A stretch of DNA of 64,000 bases. It comes from Diogma glabrata (lineage: Eukaryota; Arthropoda; Insecta; Diptera; Cylindrotomidae). The number at the start of each line of letters is the position of its first letter. Position 1 is the first letter of the stretch. Shown one piece after another: positions 63,400-64,000 of the stretch. The position numbers and the translations under genes are program-made. The stretch covers positions 377,789,241-377,853,240 of the forward strand of contig OY856187.1 in NCBI GenBank assembly GCA_963693315.1. Reading direction: 5' to 3'. The notes under the pieces are model-generated. The model was not told where the DNA came from, made no database searches, and was given only the letters and a program-made list of their open reading frames with translations.

Positions 63400-64000
63400 C
63401 ATAGGCGACCCGTTCCATAGGTGTTCCATAGGACTTTTAATTGATTTGGAGAGGGCAATTTTAGGGGATGCCCTAGACGTTTCGAATGATTGGATATGGA
63501 TTTCTGTCCAAACCGAGAGGTGACGCACATGGTGGAGTTGCTATACTGGTTAAAACCAGTGTACGGCTGCGCAATATCACTTTGCCTAATTTTAATTTTG
63601 TGGAAGCTATTGCTGCAAAAACGGAAAATTTGGATTGAAATCTTCTACTTGTGAGTGTGTATGTACTCCCAACAGTGAATGTGCCTAGAGAGATCTTGAC
63701 TGTTTGTTTGAATAGGCAAGAGAAAAAAGTGGTCTTATAATTGGTGGAGATATGAATGTGGGGGATGTATGAGAAACTGTGCGAGAGGGAGTCGGTTGAG
63801 TGATCTCATTCAGAATAGCGATATGGGTATCCTGAATGATGGACGACTAACTATGTTAACGAGACTGGGTAGAATAGCTAGTGCAATCGACATTTTATTG
63901 GTGTCGATTGACCTGGCTGTCGAAATCACTTGGAATGTTAGTGCAGAGAATTTCGGTAGAGATTATTACATGATCGAAATGAATGTAAGAGAGATAACAG
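63400..64000 (+). pseudogene. LINE endonuclease fragment, runs off the window
   Basis: Plus-strand reading gives GYGFLSKPRGDAHGGVAILV, LLLVSVYVLPTV, LIIGGDMNVGD and RIASAIDILLVS, the apurinic-type endonuclease motifs (HGGVAILV, GDxN, SxIDxxL). At least one stop and two shifts interrupt it. It differs from the Jockey-like copy to its left, so it is a separate element whose RT would lie beyond 64000. Confidence 0.6.

Overview
The window comes from an AT-rich, intron-containing animal genome and almost certainly from an insect. The one host gene is a Tolloid/BMP1-family metalloprotease. Around it lie degraded insect-type transposable elements: Mag-like Ty3/gypsy, Ty1/copia, Jockey-like and RTE-like LINEs, a CACTA/EnSpm-like element with a DUF4806 partner gene, a Mutator-like transposase with a YqaJ-type nuclease, a mariner fragment, MITEs and a Helitron-like repeat. 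There are no operons, ribosome-binding sites or CRISPR arrays. I could not fix the insect order.

Layout. 1-8450: foldback elements and MITEs (334-1043, 1782-2015, 2131-3620), two tandem hairpins (3744-3887), a poly(A) retroposon (4327-4990), a Helitron-like element (5133-6752) and a tandem array (6815-8450). 8451-14560: mostly unassignable AT-rich DNA with one tRNA-derived SINE candidate. 14561-35109, plus strand: the tolloid gene in eight recognisable exons, missing only its 5' exon(s). Exons 1-3 encode the prodomain and astacin protease. Exons 4-8 encode CUB1, CUB2, EGF1, CUB3, EGF2, CUB4, CUB5 and an acidic tail. Intron 3 is about 16.4 kb and holds an RTE fragment, the CACTA-like element with a nested retroposon, a minus-strand gypsy element, a palindrome and a plus-strand gypsy remnant whose LTR starts only about 180 bp before exon 4.

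35110-42390: 3' flank, two more gypsy remnants in opposite orientations, a mariner transposase fragment and two MITEs. 42397-47269: a minus-strand copia element with both LTRs, lacking reverse transcriptase, with a second, inverted copy of the Helitron-like element inside it. 47760-51150: a Jockey-like LINE. 51949-52069: a perfect palindrome. 52415-55298: the Mutator-like/YqaJ gene on the minus strand. 56118-64000: a mosaic of RTE-like and Jockey-like LINE pieces and two more retroposon copies.

Only tolloid looks functional. Its frame is open and splice phases match at every junction. By family knowledge it should be a secreted, zinc-dependent activator in BMP/TGF-beta signalling and matrix processing. 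Every transposon coding region carries frameshifts, stops or deletions. The points of most interest are the Mutator-YqaJ gene with a conserved intron, the CACTA-like/DUF4806 convergent pair, the foldback element carrying an exon-like acidic segment, and the two inverted Helitron-like copies that bracket tolloid about 37 kb apart.
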